This document shows positions 45,117 through 55,570 of a DNA stretch of 64,000 nucleotides, in pieces. Positions within the stretch are counted from its first letter, which is position 1. Each line of letters starts with the position of its first letter. The DNA comes from Pyrenochaeta sp. MPI-SDFR-AT-0127 (Eukaryota > Ascomycota > Dothideomycetes > Pleosporales > Cucurbitariaceae): NCBI GenBank assembly GCA_020747015.1, contig JAGTJM010000005.1, forward strand, positions 1,116,001-1,180,000, read 5' to 3'. Both the position numbers and the translations under genes were made by a program. The notes under the pieces were generated by a model. The model ran no database searches. It was not told the DNA's origin and saw nothing but the letters and a program-made list of their open reading frames with translations.

Positions 45117-45887
45117 ATGGCGTTCCCGACCCTTCTTAATAAAACCGCAATCGTTACTGGCGGCTCCCGTGGTATAGGGAGAGCTATTGCTCTTGAATTA
45201 GCTGCCAGAGGCGCCAGGGTTCTCATCACCTACTCCAGCGCGCAGGCCCAGGCCGATGAGGTCTGCAGTAAGATACGTGAGAATGGGGGTGATTGCATTG
45301 CGGTTGCAGCGGTTGGTACTGACTCGGATGCTCCAAAAACTATCGTCCGCGCAGCAGTTGAGAAGTGGTCTAAGATTGACATCATTGTCAACAATGCAGC
45401 GACTGGAGGCAACTATAGCCTGCTCGAAACGAACGAAGAGAATTTCAATACCATAGTCACAGTCAATCTGCGGTTCCCTCTCCTCCTTATCAAAGAAGCC
45501 GTCACTCACTTCGGGACGGCACCAAGGATTGTCAACATGTCGAGCATATATGCAAGAAGCGGCCATGCGGACTGCCTAGTATACAGCGCCTGTAAAGGAG
45601 CGATTGAGTCTGCAACCCGATCACTAGCTCGGGAGTTGGGCCAAAAGTACAATGCGACAGTCAATTGTGTGAATCCTGGTCCGGTCGCAACTGATCTATG
45701 GGCGAAGGCTATCGAAACTGAAGAGTGCAGGCAAGCATGGGAGATGCCGATTCGGGACACTCCTGCGGCTTCACGCGTTGCTGAGCCGCATGATATCGCA
45801 CACATTGTTGCTTTTCTTGCGGATGAGCGGACAAGCTGGACCACGGGAAGCGTTGTGAATGCCAATGGAGGGATGCTATTCGTGTAA
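45117..45887 (+). CDS. short-chain dehydrogenase/reductase (classical SDR)
   Basis: Single exon, 256 aa, start AAAATGGCG. The Rossmann dinucleotide motif TGGSRGIG (14-21), NNAA (92-95), Ser142/143 in NMSS, and the YSACK active-site motif (Tyr156, Lys160) are all intact. The PG motif after strand six (NPGPVATDLW) and the C-terminal GSVVNANGG are also normal. An oxidoreductase acting on an alcohol or ketone with NAD(P)H; the residues after the second strand (TYSSAQAQ) lack a clear Asp, which would favour NADP(H), tentatively. It is divergent from a racemase-like gene and may act on the same compound class, but substrate cannot be read from sequence. Confidence 0.92.
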   Translation: MAFPTLLNKTAIVTGGSRGIGRAIALELAARGARVLITYSSAQAQADEVCSKIRENGGDCIAVAAVGTDSDAPKTIVRAAVEKWSKIDIIVNNAATGGNYSLLETNEENFNTIVTVNLRFPLLLIKEAVTHFGTAPRIVNMSSIYARSGHADCLVYSACKGAIESATRSLARELGQKYNATVNCVNPGPVATDLWAKAIETEECRQAWEMPIRDTPAASRVAEPHDIAHIVAFLADERTSWTTGSVVNANGGMLFV

Positions 45888-46170
45888 TGTGAGAAGGTTT
45901 GAAACTAGGACTTGGTTCACTTAGACGAAAATTGTAAAGGTTCCCAGCCTTTTGGCTGCGTAGTGATAACTGTAGACTGTGGAAAATTAAAGACTGTTCC
46001 TTTGGTAGACAACAGGGTCTCTATTCTGAGAATGGCGTGCATTCTATGTTACACGTCAGGCACGCAGGGAGTTTGTTTTAAATAGTATAGGACGCTTTGG
46101 GATGAATTACACTGTGTCCAGGGGGCGAATACTCCAGGTTCTATCAACTACGTACGCTTCTGTCCTGCCA

Positions 46171-47196
46171 TTATATATCTACAAACCAATCCCAGCTACC
46201 AATATTCAGAGAATTCGACACAGCCTCCAGCTGTTGGCCATCTAAGACATTCTCAGTGTTCCAATTTCGCAGAGCTATGAAATCAAACTCAATAGAACCA
46301 GTGTGTGTCAAAGTATCCAGTGGAGTTTGTGAGTTGCTTATGGCGTGAGGAGTAGACTCAGGCATCGGTACCTGGAGGTTGACAATATCCAACTGCTGCA
46401 GAGTCATATCCAGGTGTTCCATTTCAGACTTGCGACATGCTGCAATCAAATTGCCTCTGGCAGACATATTTTCAAGAATCGAATGTGCCATTTGTAATGA
46501 CAGATCCTGGCCCTCACATATAGATGGATCAACAAAGTAAGAAATGAGAAGCACCAGAGCACCACTCCACAAAGCTTCCAGGTCCAAAGGTATAAATTTT
46601 CTGCCGGCGAAGGTTAGAAAGTACTGCTAATATCTACGTAATGTCATTTCTTACCCAGGAGATCCTGATTTTTTAGAACTGTGAGAATCTTCATGGTTTG
46701 TCGCGCCGAGCTAATGCTTGTACGCACTAAGGCGTTCGTACAATGGATTCTGTTCCATTGTGACACATTTGGGATGTTTAAAGTGACCGGCGTTTTTGAC
46801 ATGGTTCAAAGGGCAATGTTATATGAGTGAAGATTTTATACTGAATCTGGACAGTCGTGGTGGTATGGAGGCCTTATTTTACATTGGGCGCGGTCTTACA
46901 AAGCGAAGCATGGCTTGAAATTGTTACTCGTGCGTGCCTGCATCGTTTCTGTTCTAATACAAAGTACACCACCAGCGTCGGAATATATGCGATTGTAGCC
47001 AGACATTGTCAATAGCGCGTGTGTTAGTTCTGATCGAGAAGGTTGATGCCAACTTAAGCGTTTGTAGCCCACAATACGTCAAGGACCAAACTATCCAGGG
47101 CGACTTGCAAGCCAAAACACTGGCGCAGATGACCAGAGTCTCGAAAGCTCCTGGGGATATCTGCCTACAGGACAAGACTTGAAGCATGTCGCGCAC
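46171..47196 (-). pseudogene. relic of a fungal transcription-factor homology-domain gene
   Basis: Pieces of the fungal-specific transcription-factor domain (PF04082) lie in order on the minus strand but cannot be joined. Around 46960-47150 is LQTLKLASTFSIRTN...HIFRRWWCTLY, matching the R-R-x-W-W-T-L-Y core, stopped by TAG at 46954-46956. Around 46650-46802 is SARQTMKILTVLKNQDLL. From about 46610 to 46171 comes KFIPLDLEALWSGALVLL...LDMTLQQLD and a terminal stop. The obvious intron between the last two (GTAAGA...TTCTAACC...GGCAG) joins them in the wrong frame by one base. No Zn2Cys6 cluster was found upstream. It probably once encoded a regulator, perhaps of the neighbouring amino-acid genes. 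Sequencing errors or an unusual splice pattern are alternatives. Confidence 0.5.
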
Positions 47197-47496
47197 ATAC
47201 GCAGATCTCTCGTTGCCACAAAAATGTTCTTGGGACTAGATACATACAATCCACTTAGAAGTGGCAATTTGGTTTGCGCCACGATCTTCATTGCACATCA
47301 CTTCTCACATACCTTGTACGGTAATCTAGTCATGCAGTTATAGTAGAGTTGAACATGTAATCACGAAGGGTATCGATATTCTTAGCTTAAGGGTTTGCGA
47401 CTGCTTGGCGGACAACAAGGTGCTCATCTGCGACAACATTTTTCAATCTACATCATTGGGACACTATCCAACTATTCACTCGTTACGATTAGAGAT

Positions 47497-48939
47497 ATGA
47501 AGTTAAACATTCTCCCGTTGTCGCTACTCCTATCTCATGCTGGTTTGTTTGGTCTTGCTGCCGCGGAAGGACCGAACCATGAAACTCAAGATGCATCAAG
47601 TAGCAACCTTGCCGACACAGTTGCTTACGTTGGCTTGGAGGCAGAAAGAGCACAGGATGTTATAAACATAGCGTCAATGCCTGTAGCAATTCAGCACGAT
47701 TCAGCGCGGCATCGACAAGAGAAAGCCCACCTGATGAAGCGGATGGACCGAAAGAGTGGGAAATGGAGCACAGTACACCCGCGGTACCGACTCCTGGAAG
47801 CACTTTACGGATTCACCAAGTATCGAGAACGCAACATGGCTGAACTGGATCGATGGCGCAATTTGTACAAGAACATGGGAAAGAAGCAGAAGCAGGTCAG
47901 TTGACGTCAATGGGGCTAGGCTCTACTGACACTGGAATAGACATTGGAGCATGTTGTTCAGTACACCAAAAAGCTTAATGATATTGAAGAATCAATATAT
48001 GAGAACGAAATCACTTGCAAGGCCATAATCGCAGGCGCTATGCAATTCTATAATATTGATCAGCAAGAGCTCAATGATCACATGAAGGATGCTTCACAAG
48101 ATGGCAGGCAAGCTGATAGAATGAGCACGTCACAGACGCTGAAGCACTTTGTCAGAGACTGGGCGGACGAGGGCGCCAAAGAGAGAAATGAAGCCTTTCC
48201 ATGCATTCTCAGTACGCTAAGCAGCCAAAAGACAGATGACTCCGGCAACAGGCCACTTAAAGTACTTCTACCAGGGTCTGGTGTTGGTCGGCTTGGCCAT
48301 GAAGTCGCCAATCTTGGAGGTTCGTTCCCAAGCGCCCCACACAAGACCGGTCGTTGACAATGTTCAGGCTTTGAGGTGACCATCAATGAATGGTCCATGT
48401 ATATGAACGTCGGCTATCGTTATCTGGAGGCCCAAACAAAGGCAGACGCATTCTCCATACATCCTTTCATTGATGGAATGTCACACCACGCCACCACGAA
48501 TGACATGCTGCGTAAGATAACGGCACCTAACATTACGCCACACCCAGCCGTCTTGCTCGTCGAAGGTGACTTTAACACTGCATTCAATGATCAACCCGGC
48601 CACTACGACATCGTTGTCACTCATTTCTTTATTGACACCGCGCGCAATCTCATGGCATACTTTGACACCATTCATCGCCTACTTAAACCGGGTGGTCATT
48701 GGATTAACTTTGGGCCCCTACTTTATGGAACTGGTCCATTTGTTCAACTTAGTTTGGATGAAATTGTTGCTGTCGTTGAAGCTATGGGCTTTGAATTTGA
48801 AGATTTAGGCGATGTATGTGGACAATTGACGTTCGAGGGAAAGAAGGTGCGCAGCAAAGAGGCGGAGTATGGCTTTAACAAGAAGGCCCTGACAAGGAAT
48901 GCGTATCTGGCGCAGGCTTGGTCTGTGAGGAAAATCTGA
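47497..48939 (+). CDS. N2227-family methyltransferase (carnosine N-methyltransferase-like) with signal peptide
   Basis: Three exons, join(47497..47895,47941..48319,48368..48939), 449 aa. Introns of 45 and 48 nt (GTCAGT with CTGAC branch; GTTCGT with TTGAC branch) keep frame. The N2227 domain (PF07942) covers most of the chain after residue ~75. The SAM-binding motif is VLLPGSGVGRLGHEVANLG (completed across intron 2). NEWSMYMN follows, and DIVVTHFFIDTARNLMAYFDTIHRLLKPGGHWINFGPL forms the strand and helix that accept the substrate. The family methylates the imidazole of carnosine-like dipeptides in animals; fungal substrates are unknown. The first ~22 residues (MKLNILPLSLLLSHAGLFGLAAA) look like a cleavable signal peptide, odd for an enzyme needing cytosolic SAM. 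Confidence 0.88.
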
Positions 48940-49516
48940 GCTTGTTGACCTAGGTTTATCACACCCCTCTTTGCCAGTTTAGCGTGGTCCGACGAAGTGC
49001 GCTGGGAGATTGAGGACTTTCTTGCGAGCATCAAAGTTGTGCTGAAGAACTCAAGAGAGTGCTTCTAGCATTCGTGCTAGAACAAAAACAGAGGTCCAGC
49101 ACTTCTCACACTTACTGTATGATGCCGAGAAATGCCCTAAGGGTGCGCCAACTTCATATATGTGTGATGCAGTACAAAGCGATATGGAAGGTCTACACCG
49201 AAGACGAAAGAGGTTTACATCTATGGCTATGCTCATGGTTTTTGAATCGGTAGGCAGATAAAAACTATCAACCTAAACATGTTATATACACATAATTGCC
49301 TCAGTTTAGCTATGCAATTGATGAATAATGTTTGAGAGGCAATAAATTCAGCTTGCGCTCCCCAAACCAGAACGCCGTGGACACACAGTACAGACTATAG
49401 GAGGTGCGTAATGCGGCGATCAATGATAGTATTGTGGCACAGATCCTTCAGTCATTACACACAACATGGCCAAAGCAGCATCATCTTCCGATCTCTACAC
49501 ATCATCTCATGGCTAG
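48940..49516. other. intergenic, no gene seen
   Basis: 3' region of the methyltransferase gene; only short open frames. Confidence 0.5.
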
Positions 49517-49839
49517 TTACCCTGACCAACCAGTCAATATTCCATCAATTAATTCTCGTTCGTGTTTGAGACAAGTAAGAACCTGGTTATGATGTCTCTG
49601 CTCTTCATCTGAATCTGATCTGTCGCGACCATATGTTGCAAACACGAACCATTTCTTAGAGACATCACGCACATCAATTTCAAGCCATGTGATGAATTCA
49701 AATGCGTATCGTTTCTGATGAGTCATGTGAAGAGCGATCATAGGCACTGGTGATATTTACACAGCAGGTGAAAGGTAGAGGAGAGATTACCCGTGACAAA
49801 TAGACAAGTATTCAGAACCTCCTTTAGATATTCTGCCAT
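49517..49839 (-). CDS. possible small two-exon gene, unknown function
   Basis: Model complement(join(49517..49746,49791..49839)), 92 aa. A 44-nt intron with GTAATC donor and ATCACCAG acceptor joins MAEYLKEVLNTCLFVT to PMIALHMTHQKRYAFEFITW. The protein has a protein-like amino-acid mix (EIDVRDVSKKWFVFATYGRDR) but no recognised domain. The open frame upstream of the chosen ATG also reads plausibly (KVKYASGIQKPQELW), so this may be only the 3' end of a longer or broken gene. Confidence 0.33.
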
Positions 49840-50152
49840 TGGAATTGCTGGATCAAGGATCCGTATGTGCTCTCTGCACCAAAGCTCTTGTGGCTTTTGA
49901 ATCCCGGAAGCATACTTGACCTTTATGCGCTCTTTGTTATTTGGTTATTTAATCTCCAGCATGCATTGGAGCTAATTCCGTCCAGAGATCTCTTTTCACT
50001 CTCCACCTGATGATGTCACATGTTTTGGTTGTCGCATGCTGCATAGACCTTCGAATATTCTCTTTCACTCCTACGAATTCTACGGCCCGCTTGCCCATAA
50101 ATACTTGCTCTCTCTACCATTTCAGACCTTTTCTTCTCCCGTTCTACCACAG

Positions 50153-50158
50153 TATAAA
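50153..50158 (+). promoter_or_regulatory. TATA box of the RRM-like gene
   Basis: TATAAA about 120 bp upstream of the ATG at 50274, with CT-rich tracts before and a CA-rich leader after it. Confidence 0.5.
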
Positions 50159-50273
50159 GATTCAACCAAACTTACATTCATTGTTCCATCACGATCTATA
50201 CCACATCGCTCCTTTTCCGATAATCTTATATCTTGACATACTTCAACCTTCGTCACGAATTCTCAGCACCATA

Positions 50274-50937
50274 ATGAGCTTCATTGTTAAGGACGGTAGT
50301 ATCATCCCTGATGGTCGCGTTATTTGTATGGTCAATGTCCACTACGATGTGACCGAGGACGAAGTGAAGGTACTTTTCCGTGGTCTCACTATTCTCGATC
50401 AGTTTCGCACGTTCCACCGCAAAACCAACAGGATGTCAGTTGTGTACGTCCTGTTCGCGAGTGTCTTGGAAAAGAACACGGCATTGGGGTTGTCGGGGCA
50501 TTATATGCGCGGTCGCAAAGTTGGGATCGTGGCATCCCTGTACGGAGATTATTGCTGTTAGTACTCCAATCTGTCTTAACCACTCTTCACTAATAAGTAC
50601 CACAGTGAATAGCGATCGCTCTGGATTTGTTCGACCCAATGATGCACCGTCGACAGGCACTGTGGAACGCAGTGATCTTCGGGATATCCCTCACAACATC
50701 GATAGGAGTAGTAAGTGAAACCATGAAAAAGGTTTGAACTGGGCTAATTGGTCTCAAGTCGCTTCAAGAGAGGATAGATGGAACCTCCCAGGGAACAAGC
50801 AAACACCAGTGGTAACCCTAAACGAATGGAACAACTTCCAGTCGAACCAGCAGCGTAGACTTGTGAGCAATCTGGAAAAGGGCAACACGAATGTGAGACG
50901 CATAAACCAAGAAGGAGGGTGGATCGAGTGGAATTAG
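50274..50937 (+). CDS. small RRM-like protein
   Basis: Three exons, join(50274..50556,50606..50710,50759..50937), 188 aa. Introns of 49 and 48 nt (GTTAGT with CACTAATA branch; GTAAGT with GCTAATT branch) are both phase 1 and keep frame. The first ~85 residues read as a degenerate RNA-recognition fold: VICMVNVHYDVTEDEVKVLF (strand 1 and helix 1), SVVYVLFASVLEKNTAL (RNP1-like strand 3 and helix 2) and MRGRKVGIVAS (strand 4). The aromatic RNP residues are only partly kept. The second half is polar and disordered (LNEWNNFQSNQQRR). Assignment to RRM is by pattern and therefore tentative; the gene structure itself is well supported. Confidence 0.68.
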
Positions 50938-51660
50938 CGGACTTGTCTCCATTTACAAAGCAACAAGGTTGATAACGGTTGATACTGGTCAAGGGACAGA
51001 CCTGTTGCCTTTGAAATCAGCTTCAGGCATGGTGAACATGACACTTTTATTCCGAGTCTTCCAGTGGTTGCGGAGTTTTATACAATTTGCAACTTGTCCA
51101 CAGCTTCGATGATTTAGCGCCGTAGACGTAGTGTTATCATGTCGGTTAAAAAGAACGAATATATGTGTTCGATATTTCATTTACTATTTGAAGCCCACTT
51201 GTCCTGAAACCGCCTTGGCTGTGTCTCAGACTTTGACGTGCCGCCTGTTTATGAATATATGAACCACGTGGCATTGAACCGAGCAGAAAAAGTCAGAGGT
51301 AATGAATACAGATACATGTCTGACGAAAAAAAATCCTCTGATAATTCACGATGCTCTGTTTATCACGGACGCTTAATTCTGTTAGCTTTGAGATATTCTC
51401 TTGGTGCTGGAAGCCCAGTAGCCGAGCACTCCAGCGCTGGCCTGGACCACATGCGGCAACAAATGTAGATGAAGGTGATCCGTCCATGTAGGTAGGTGCC
51501 ATTTTTCCACACTCACTCCATCTTCAGGAATTCCAAGTTACTTACCGTCTGATGATGACTCATGTCTTGTCATGTGTCTTATATCTCTTCACCATCGTTT
51601 GGGCTGGCGGGTAACAAGGCTGTCTTGAACGTATCTATATGTATCAAGCTTACCAGATTG
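50938..51660. other. intergenic or unmodelled 5' exon region
   Basis: Between the RRM-like gene and an interrupted gene. Some plus-strand reading near 51550-51610 might be a first exon of the downstream gene (for example MTHVLSCVLYLFTIVWAG, a signal-peptide-like stretch), but its frame does not join. Confidence 0.35.
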
Positions 51661-52853
51661 ATGAGATGAATCCACCAGCCCAGCGAATAATAGGGTTTCA
51701 ATGTAAAGGCAATGATTGGGTCCAACGGACCAGAACATGCACTGGAACTTGGACAGAAGTGGTACGTACGGACATGATATCAAGCTGTTCATGAGGAACC
51801 CGAACTCATACATTACTCTGCAGACGGGAACTGGCCCCAACGGACGAATGACCTACGAAGAATTCATCAAAAGCCTGGGCCGAGTACAGCCCGGTCAAGA
51901 TTGGGCGACACGCAATTTGGGTGGCTCTCTGGACATCAAAGCGACTACGTTGAAATCATATACCGTCTACACTACAGCACAACCTGGCCAAGATCCGAAA
52001 AATGTAAAAGTGGAGAACTTCGGTGCCAACTTGGTCATCATAGACACGGGTGAATGAAACGATGCCATTAAGAAGGCTAGTCAGGTGTAAGTAAATCCTA
52101 CCTGGTCTTGGTCCGAGAACGCACGGAACTGATGGCGATGAATTCTACAGGGTTGAACTAGCTTACAGAGCCAAAAACGGCATGACCGATGCAGATAAGG
52201 CTCGCTTTCCAGATAAACTGTTTAAGGATTTTGGTACGTCGTCCCTGGCACAACACGCGCTGATGAAGTACTTATTCGTCTTCGATGTCTAGACGAAACA
52301 ACAAAGTTGACTCTGGATGCACGTAGTGGGGATCATGGCTTGTTTTTGGTCCAACAAGCGAGGGACAAACTTTCTCCTCAGGGCATAACTGTTGAAACAA
52401 AGAACATCGGTAAGAAAGCTATCAGGACTCAAATTGTGGGCGAAACGCTGATCCAATATCAACCTCCAGGTACCAATTCCCTATGTGTTTTCGATGTCAT
52501 CCCACGTCTTTCAAGTTCAGCTTTATGCTGCATGACGACTCGAACTGTCCAGAGAACACATTGTGTGACTGACGCCGATATATCCACAGATCCCCGGTGG
52601 TAACGCATGGGATACAGTAGACTGGAGAGCGACTATGCAAAAGGCAGAAGCTGCAGGCATAGCAGATGCAAGAAGGAACAAACAGACTGCCGCAAAAGTT
52701 GTCTACAGTAACACGCCTGGCAGTAATAATGTAGCCCGGGAGCATCTCAACGTCCTAAACTCCTTTCGACAAGCGCATAATGTAGCGAGTAGCTGCGGTC
52801 GAAGTTGGGAGAAGAGTGCATACTCGTTGTTTCCTTGGAGTGCACAACCTTGA
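51661..52853 (+). pseudogene. interrupted multi-exon gene, unknown function
   Basis: Protein-like reading runs through several exons. These are IIGFQCKGNDWVQRTRTC to 51761; from 51824 TGTGPNGRMTYEEFIKSLGR...NLVIIDTGE; after 52150 VELAYRAKNGMTDADKARF; after 52292 TTKLTLDARSGDHGLFLVQQ; and a last part GGNAWDTVDWRATMQKAEAAG...FPWSAQP ending at 52853. Introns 51762-51823, 52087-52150 and 52234-52292 have good borders. However, the second part holds a TGA at 52055-52057 inside otherwise continuous sequence (DTGE-stop-NDAIKKASQV), where TGG would fit. The last junction (after 52469) also does not keep frame with standard sites. So either the gene is inactivated or my model is wrong at two points. 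No family recognised. Confidence 0.45.
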
Positions 52854-52986
52854 TCTGCATCTATGTAAATAGTCGTATCAATCTTTTAGTTCTGACAACC
52901 TTCGGCTGGACAAATTCGCCTGATGCACACGAACGCAAAAAGGTAGAAACCTCGTTTAAACAGGACACATGTCAAGGAGAGGGCAA

Positions 52987-53754
52987 TCAGCAGGAGTTCT
53001 CATCGATCACGGAGAAATCCTCCGCTCGCCATTTTCCGAGGTATTCGTCCACTTCGCGATATCCCGCCTCGAGATAACCCATGGGTGAATTTTCGTCAAT
53101 AAAGACCAAATTTTCGTAGGCACAGGGCCAAGGATAATTGTACACGTCATCATCTCCCCAATTCCAGAAGCCGTCAATGCAGATTACATAAATCTTTTTG
53201 ACATTGACGAAGATTAGAAGTAGGTCCTTCTCATACTCGGACCACCGTTCGTCTGTGTTCTCACGACTGAGCTTCAAGCGCTTGATTGCAGGTGCAACCG
53301 GCTCAAAGTGAGCCAGATACGACGTCCCAATGTTTATCACATCGATGTCCAGGTTCAGCCAGACATACCGGTGATCTGCGTGCTGAGCGTCTGCGTGCAA
53401 GGAGATTGGCTGATATAGTCCGTGATTTCGGGCTTCTCGGCACGTATGCAGCGCCGGAGGAACTATCGACGAAACCATATGTACGTATGGTCGGTAAGGC
53501 TTCCATTCTTGCTGTGCTTTCTTTCTTGCCCTACGTCCTGCACGTTTCGAAGTGGGTACGTGAGTCATAGCTTCTTCGAGTCTCGATGAATCGATGTAGT
53601 GCCATTCACTAGGGTGTGAATGCTTGACTTCGCGGGGGTCTTCAGGCGTCGGCTGCACAATGCGGACCTCGACCTCGCGAGGTTCGACGGTCATTTCCCA
53701 TATCGCTAAGCGAAGTTCCAACGGCAACTTGGGAAACGGATGGAAGGTGGACAT
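52987..53754 (-). CDS. 2EXR-domain protein
   Basis: Single exon, 255 aa, starting at the ATG 53754 (MSTFHPFPKLPLELRLAIWEM). This N-terminal motif F..FP.LP.ELR..IW followed by EPREVEV is the signature of the fungal 2EXR domain (PF20150), an F-box-like module found in very many copies in Pezizomycotina. The centre keeps PALHTCREARNHGLYQP, another constant feature, and VWLNLDIDVINIG, typical of the family's second half. Function is unknown in general; an adaptor role is only a guess. The frame is intact, in contrast with neighbours on both sides. Confidence 0.85.
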   Translation of the reverse strand: MSTFHPFPKLPLELRLAIWEMTVEPREVEVRIVQPTPEDPREVKHSHPSEWHYIDSSRLEEAMTHVPTSKRAGRRARKKAQQEWKPYRPYVHMVSSIVPPALHTCREARNHGLYQPISLHADAQHADHRYVWLNLDIDVINIGTSYLAHFEPVAPAIKRLKLSRENTDERWSEYEKDLLLIFVNVKKIYVICIDGFWNWGDDDVYNYPWPCAYENLVFIDENSPMGYLEAGYREVDEYLGKWRAEDFSVIDENSC

Positions 53755-54139
53755 GTCGTGCAAGGGGCGAGTGACAAGCGGTTATTCTTAGTGACCGATA
53801 TGGTCAGCGTCGACTCCTTTCCGCTGGAAGAAGGTGAAAGAAAAAGTTCACCGGATCACCAAACGATGTCTAGCTTGGCAGTTGCCAAGTCATCTACAGT
53901 TCGGGTGGATGGACGGCGCGAAGCGGTTTGAACGCAATGGCGGCGAAAGTTGGAGGAAGGAAGGCCTGTCAGTTGGGACTGAGCGCAAATTAACGTAAGT
54001 ACCAGACCCTTAAAACGCAGCGTACCGCGCTAGTGGGGGCGGAACTAACGTTGGCGCACCGGCGTAGCTACAAATTTGCTCTTGCACTTTGCGAGATGTC
54101 ACTACTGACCCTGCATGTTAAGCGCCAGGATGATGAACC

Positions 54140-54695
54140 GAATGGAACCCCTCGATTGGTCTCGATTGCACTCCATGGTACGATTGGCAATCATACTGCA
54201 TTGTCTCGCAGAAGAAACTGGACAGCGTCACAACCACGACACCCACCCCCTCGACGAACATTTCTAGCACAACCACCGCGCCATCTCTGGGTCCTTCTCC
54301 AACAGCTTGGGACCCATTGGGGTGTTACGCCCAAGATCCCGCCCGCTCTATACTAGAGCAGAACATGAACCCCAATGGCGATGGCTCTCTGACCATTTCA
54401 AAGTGCAAGCTCGCCTGCTATCGGAGGGGCATACATCTTCGCAGGCGTTCTGCAGGGCACCCAGTATTGGTGCAGCAGTTATGTGGGAGGCGAATGGGCA
54501 AAGAACCAACCTGATTGCAACGTGCCCTGCGCTGGGGACAAGAACACAGTCTGTGGCGGAACGGGAGTCTTCAATGTCTTTGAGGCATTGGCAAACAGTA
54601 GTCCAGCTGTTACCAACTCTGCGAGTCCTGTCAAGGCTGCTGCTTCTAGCAAAAGTGCTGTGTCGAACAGAGCAGTGTTTGGGATAGACTTTTGA
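54140..54695 (+). pseudogene. LysM-WSC secreted carbohydrate-binding protein, truncated and frameshifted
   Basis: From 54140 one frame reads the C-terminal half of a LysM domain (EWNPSIGLDCTPWYDWQSYC). A Ser/Thr/Pro linker (TTTTPTPSTNISSTTTAPS) follows, then the first half of a WSC domain (GCYAQDPARS...CKLACY). At the G-run 54426-54429 the frame shifts by one base, and the rest of WSC continues in another frame (YIFAGVLQGTQYWC...CNVPCAGDKNTVCGG), followed by a short Ala/Ser tail and a stop at 54693-54695. Upstream of 54140 the frame has stops and the first half of LysM and any signal peptide could not be found. LysM modules bind chitin and WSC modules bind cell-wall glycans; secreted LysM proteins can shield fungal chitin from hosts. 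A sequencing error could explain the G-run shift, but not easily the missing start. Confidence 0.65.
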
Positions 54696-55570
54696 AGCGT
54701 CAAGTCGCCAATGCTTAGCATGCATGTATATATAATTCGGTCCAGTGTGTTTGCTCTTTAGTATATTGTTGGAAAACGATCACTAAACATTCGGCAATCA
54801 TCTACGACATTTCTCTACATCTCTACAAATCTAATGGGTAGCACTTGCAAAGCTTTGCGGTTGTCCTCATGCTCAGAACTCCCAGAGGTCTCAATGCGAT
54901 GCGAAGGCCTACTTTTCAATTTCGGCCCAAGAACCATCGTCACGGCTAAGCTCTAATCTCATTATATTTTGCCGGCAGATGAAGCATCTGTATTCAAGGC
55001 TCTCAGGGGCTACCCGTCAGCTGCGAGTCCGCCCTGCTGTGCCACGGAGGTGCAGTCCGGAAGCCTCAGCCTCTACAACGCCGAGACCCACCGAGAGTTA
55101 ATTGCTTATGCCAAGTCGTCCCAGTGGACTGGTGACCGGCGTCGAGACTCGTTTCGGTGCCCTTCCGCCTTTCTCGATCTGGCTTTCGAAGCCGCTCGCA
55201 GTGACATCTCGAGAGTAGTATCATATGCAGGTGTCGTCCACGACTGGAAGAAGATAGAGTGTGTATACCAGCCAATTCTTCCGTCTGTCCACCAGTATTG
55301 CTTGTCTTCATCCGGCCATATCTCATGAGATCTAGTAGCAGCGGTTCGGCCGTGGCCTGGGCCGTCCGTTAGCAGTGCTTCGGTAGAATCGATACTACCA
55401 GATCCTTCCCCAGTATACATTCAAGGTTGTTCATGCAGGGACCACACTACGCGAAGCGGTCGAGACGCTGTACCTAGGCCTCACTTCAATATCAAGAGCG
55501 CTTGTATCTTCTTGAATTACTCCTTCACCGGTCGTTCAGGTACCTCAAATTCAGTCCTTACCTCGTCCTG
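54696..55570. other. intergenic, no gene seen
   Basis: Contains overlapping frames on both strands around 54969-55420 (up to 119 codons) without domain, signal peptide or splice support. Confidence 0.45.

Noticed and set aside
54969..55328. 119-codon plus-strand frame
   Set aside because: Does not begin with ATG in context, overlaps two minus-strand frames of similar size, and no domain is visible.
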